DNA from: Cytobacillus depressus
GTDB lineage: Bacteria; Bacillota; Bacilli; Bacillales; Cytobacillaceae
NCBI RefSeq assembly: GCF_008923245.1
Contig: NZ_WBOS01000005.1
Span: 186,001-250,000 of the forward strand
DNA length: 64,000 nt
Reading direction: 5' to 3'
Numbering within the stretch: the first letter of the stretch is position 1; each line of letters begins with the position of its first letter. Below, piece by piece: positions 61,749 through 64,000 of the stretch. The position numbers were made by a program, and so were the translations under genes. Under the pieces are notes generated by a model. It searched no databases. It saw only the letters and a list, made by a program, of their open reading frames with translations, and had not been told where the DNA came from.

Positions 61749-62072
61749 ATGCAGCCAGGAGAATACGTCCTAAAAGAGGATGATATTATCATTAATGAAG
61801 GTAAAGAAGTCTTTATTATTTCTGTAACAAATACAGGGGACCGCCCTGTTCAAGTAGGCTCGCACTTCCATTTTTACGAAGTGAACGATGCTCTTCAATT
61901 TGAGAGGGACAAAGCTTACGGGAAAAGATTAAATATTCCTGCCGGAGCTGCTGTACGCTTTGAGCCTGGAGATGAAAAGGAAATCCAGCTTATTGATTTT
62001 GCCGGCGAACGCCGCGTATACGGTTTCAATAATAAAGTAGATGGCTCATTAGAAAGTGGGGAAAATAAATGA
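61749..62072 (+). CDS. ureB: Urease beta subunit
   Basis: A 107-residue UreB ([54 protein letters not shown]). ATG 61749 has AAGGAGG 8 nt upstream; an ATG two codons earlier is too close to it. Its end overlaps ureC by 4 bp. Confidence 0.97.
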   Translation: MQPGEYVLKEDDIIINEGKEVFIISVTNTGDRPVQVGSHFHFYEVNDALQFERDKAYGKRLNIPAGAAVRFEPGDEKEIQLIDFAGERRVYGFNNKVDGSLESGENK

Positions 62073-63781
62073 GTTTTAAAATGTCCAGAAAACAGTATGC
62101 TGAAATGTACGGGCCAACAACTGGCGACTCCATCCGTCTAGCAGATACTGACCTTTTTATTCAAATTGAAAAAGATTATACAACTTACGGAGAAGAAGTA
62201 GTATTTGGCGGCGGGAAAGTGATTCGTGACGGTATGGGGCAACACCCTCTAGCAACACGCGGTGAAGGTGTAGCAGATACAGTCATTACAAACGTCGTTA
62301 TTTTTGATTACACAGGAATATATAAAGCAGATTTAGCGATTAAGGATGGCAAAATTTCTGGCATCGGAAAAAGTGGAAACCCGCTTATTATGAACAATGT
62401 TGATATTATCATTGGTGCTTCAACTGAAATTATTGCTGGAGAAGGCTTAATCGTGACAGCTGGTGCCATCGATACGCATGTGCACTTTATTAATCCAGAA
62501 CAAGTGCAAACAGCTTTAACATCTGGTACAACAACATTAATTGGAGGAGGAACAGGTCCGGCAGCAGGATCACGGGCTACAACAGTTACTCCAGGCGAAT
62601 GGAATATTCATCGCATGTTAGAAGCAGCTGAAGGGCTTCCTATTAACGTTGGCTTTACAGGCAAAGGACATGCAGCATCCATCGCGCCTTTAGCGGAGCA
62701 AGTAAAAGCTGGAGTTATTGGATTAAAGGTACACGAAGATTGGGGAGCAACTGGTTCATCCCTTGACTATGCTTTAAAAACTGCAGACGAATATGATATT
62801 CAAGTTGCCCTGCACGCAGATACATTGAACGAAAGTGGATTTATGGAAACGACAATGGCTGCTGTAAAAGACCGTGTACTGCATATGTATCATACAGAAG
62901 GAGCTGGCGGAGGACATGCCCCCGATTTAATCAAATCTGCGGGATACCATAACATCCTGCCCTCATCAACAAACCCAACCCTCCCTTATACCGTTAATAC
63001 AATTGACGAACATCTTGATATGGTCATGGTTTGCCATCATTTAAACCCTTCTGTTCCGGAAGATATCGCGTTTGCCGATTCAAGGATTAGAAGAGAGACC
63101 ATTGCCGCGGAAGATATTCTTCAAGATATGGGTGTGTTTAGTATGGTCAGCTCTGACGCTCAGGCGATGGGCCGCGTTGGAGAAGTCGTCCTGCGTACAT
63201 GGCAGGTCGCTGATAAAATGAAAAAGCAAAGAGGCATTATGCTTGGTGACAGTCAATATGCAGATAATAACCGTGCGAAACGCTATATTGCAAAATATAC
63301 GATTAACCCAGCGATTACACATGGAATTTCCAAACATGTCGGTTCAATCGAAATTGGGAAAATGGCAGATTTAGTGATCTGGTCACCAAACTTCTTTGGC
63401 GTAAAACCTGAAATGGTTCTTAAAAATGGGCTTGCTGTTACTGGGCTCATGGGGGATGCAAATGCTTCAATCCCAACTCCACAGCCTTATATTTACAGAC
63501 CGATGTATGCCCAATTCGGAACAGCCTTATCGAAAAGCTCAGTAACCTTCATCTCTCAAGCTGCCTTTGATGATGGTGTTCATGAAAAGCTTGGACTGAA
63601 AAAATTGATTCTTCCTGTTGGCGGAATTCGGACTCTATCTAAAAAGGATATGAAATTAAATTCCGAAACACCTGATATAACCGTAGATCCGCAAACTTAT
63701 GAGGTTAGAGTTAACGGTGAGCTGCTAACATGTGACCCAGTGGATACAGTGCCAATGGGACAGCGATATTTCTTATTCTGA
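62069..63781 (+). CDS. ureC: Urease alpha (catalytic) subunit
   Basis: A full-length 570-residue UreC. Nickel ligands are visible: HVH (137, 139), the carbamylated Lys 220 (GLKVHEDWG), later HAD and GHAP-type His, and Asp in SSDAQAMG. The flap motif [17 protein letters not shown] with its Cys is intact. Translationally coupled to ureB (ATGA overlap). Confidence 0.98.
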   Translation: MSFKMSRKQYAEMYGPTTGDSIRLADTDLFIQIEKDYTTYGEEVVFGGGKVIRDGMGQHPLATRGEGVADTVITNVVIFDYTGIYKADLAIKDGKISGIGKSGNPLIMNNVDIIIGASTEIIAGEGLIVTAGAIDTHVHFINPEQVQTALTSGTTTLIGGGTGPAAGSRATTVTPGEWNIHRMLEAAEGLPINVGFTGKGHAASIAPLAEQVKAGVIGLKVHEDWGATGSSLDYALKTADEYDIQVALHADTLNESGFMETTMAAVKDRVLHMYHTEGAGGGHAPDLIKSAGYHNILPSSTNPTLPYTVNTIDEHLDMVMVCHHLNPSVPEDIAFADSRIRRETIAAEDILQDMGVFSMVSSDAQAMGRVGEVVLRTWQVADKMKKQRGIMLGDSQYADNNRAKRYIAKYTINPAITHGISKHVGSIEIGKMADLVIWSPNFFGVKPEMVLKNGLAVTGLMGDANASIPTPQPYIYRPMYAQFGTALSKSSVTFISQAAFDDGVHEKLGLKKLILPVGGIRTLSKKDMKLNSETPDITVDPQTYEVRVNGELLTCDPVDTVPMGQRYFLF

Positions 63782-63791
63782 GGTGAAAAGA

Positions 63792-64000
63792 TTGATAATT
63801 GAAAAGGTTGTTACAAACATTGAAAAGATGGATCAAGAAGAAATAAAAAAACGCCATATCGAAAAAGTTTACTTAGAAAGTGCACATTTAGTGAAACGTA
63901 TTCAAAGAGTAAAAACGGATCATGGCAATGAGCTCGGCATTCGCTTAAAAGAACCAAAAGACCTTTTAGCGGGCGATGTCTTACACATGGACGATAAAAA
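63792..64000 (+). CDS. ureE: Urease accessory protein UreE, N-terminal part
   Basis: TTG start with GAGGTGA 5-6 nt upstream, 10 nt after ureC. About 69 codons are visible (MIIEKVVTNIEK; VYLESAHLVKRIQRVKTDHG; GIRLKEPKDLLAGDVL), matching the UreE N-terminal domain, the nickel metallochaperone for urease. The gene runs off the right edge. Confidence 0.9.
   Translation, partial: MIIEKVVTNIEKMDQEEIKKRHIEKVYLESAHLVKRIQRVKTDHGNELGIRLKEPKDLLAGDVLHMDDK

Overview
The window looks like chromosome from a low-GC member of the Bacillaceae outside the B. subtilis group. Supporting signs are strong AGGAGG-type ribosome sites, frequent TTG and GTG starts, B. subtilis-like clusters (yrkDEFHIJ, csoR-copZ-copA, zagA with ycgR/ycgQ, ureABC) and several families of Bacillus-type intergenic repeats. 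I see no rRNA, tRNA, CRISPR array or intact mobile element. Most of the DNA is metabolic, metal-handling and envelope genes, with several catabolic or accessory blocks.

Layout. 0-3.6 kb: a sulfane-sulfur (persulfide) detoxification regulon under a CstR repressor, with four operators. 3.7-5.9 kb: a YeiH-type exporter and a divergent LysR regulator. 5.9-10 kb: a zinc-limitation module (zinc-free L33, ZagA GTPase, YcgR/YcgQ) with three Zur-like boxes in one intergenic region. 10-15 kb: membrane, metallophosphoesterase, spore/cell-wall hydrolase and pssA genes. 15-20.8 kb: an accessory stretch with a vanadium-haloperoxidase-like enzyme, scraps of what looks like an integrative element, a Fur-box-linked small gene pair with an FbpA-like protein, a poly-gamma-glutamate hydrolase and a four-repeat NlpC/P60 protein. 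20.9-29.2 kb: copper resistance (copA, copZ, csoR, a two-component system, a CueP lipoprotein gene interrupted by TGA, a multicopper oxidase).

29.5-34.3 kb: a PadR/HAAS/DUF4173 regulon, a CDF transporter, a YnfA protein and a Gly-Met-Pro repeat protein. 34.5-52.3 kb: a large catabolic island, all on the minus strand. It holds two PxpB/PxpC pairs, a sigma-54 activator, molybdenum-hydroxylase maturation genes (MocA, XdhC), a CoxG-CoxS-CoxL-CoxM type hydroxylase, a PxpBC-BCCP-biotin carboxylase-PxpA operon, and an aminotransferase/aldehyde dehydrogenase operon. Two well-formed -24/-12 promoters precede the last two operons. 52.4-60.9 kb: an ABC exporter, a second CDF transporter, an envelope group (RodA-like, BcrC-like, FtsW-like, XRE-DUF1232) and tatC. 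61.2-64 kb: the start of a urease operon (ureA, ureB, ureC, partial ureE).

Most notable points. (1) The cueP gene has an in-frame TGA exactly where the family has its first conserved metal-binding cysteine. Eleven nucleotides later comes a perfect 17-nt hairpin with a GGU loop. This is either a simple nonsense mutation or a candidate selenocysteine site. (2) Persulfide (CstR) operators read TACC-N6-GGTA while copper (CsoR) operators read TACC-N7-GGTA, suggesting that one base of spacing helps insulate two paralogous repressors. (3) Two loci carry short arrays of about 20-bp direct repeats sharing a GATAT core. (4) A dispersed intergenic repeat supplies the C-terminal codons and probably the stop of a BcrC-like gene. 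(5) The second pxp operon has the parts of a split urea-carboxylase-like biotin enzyme.
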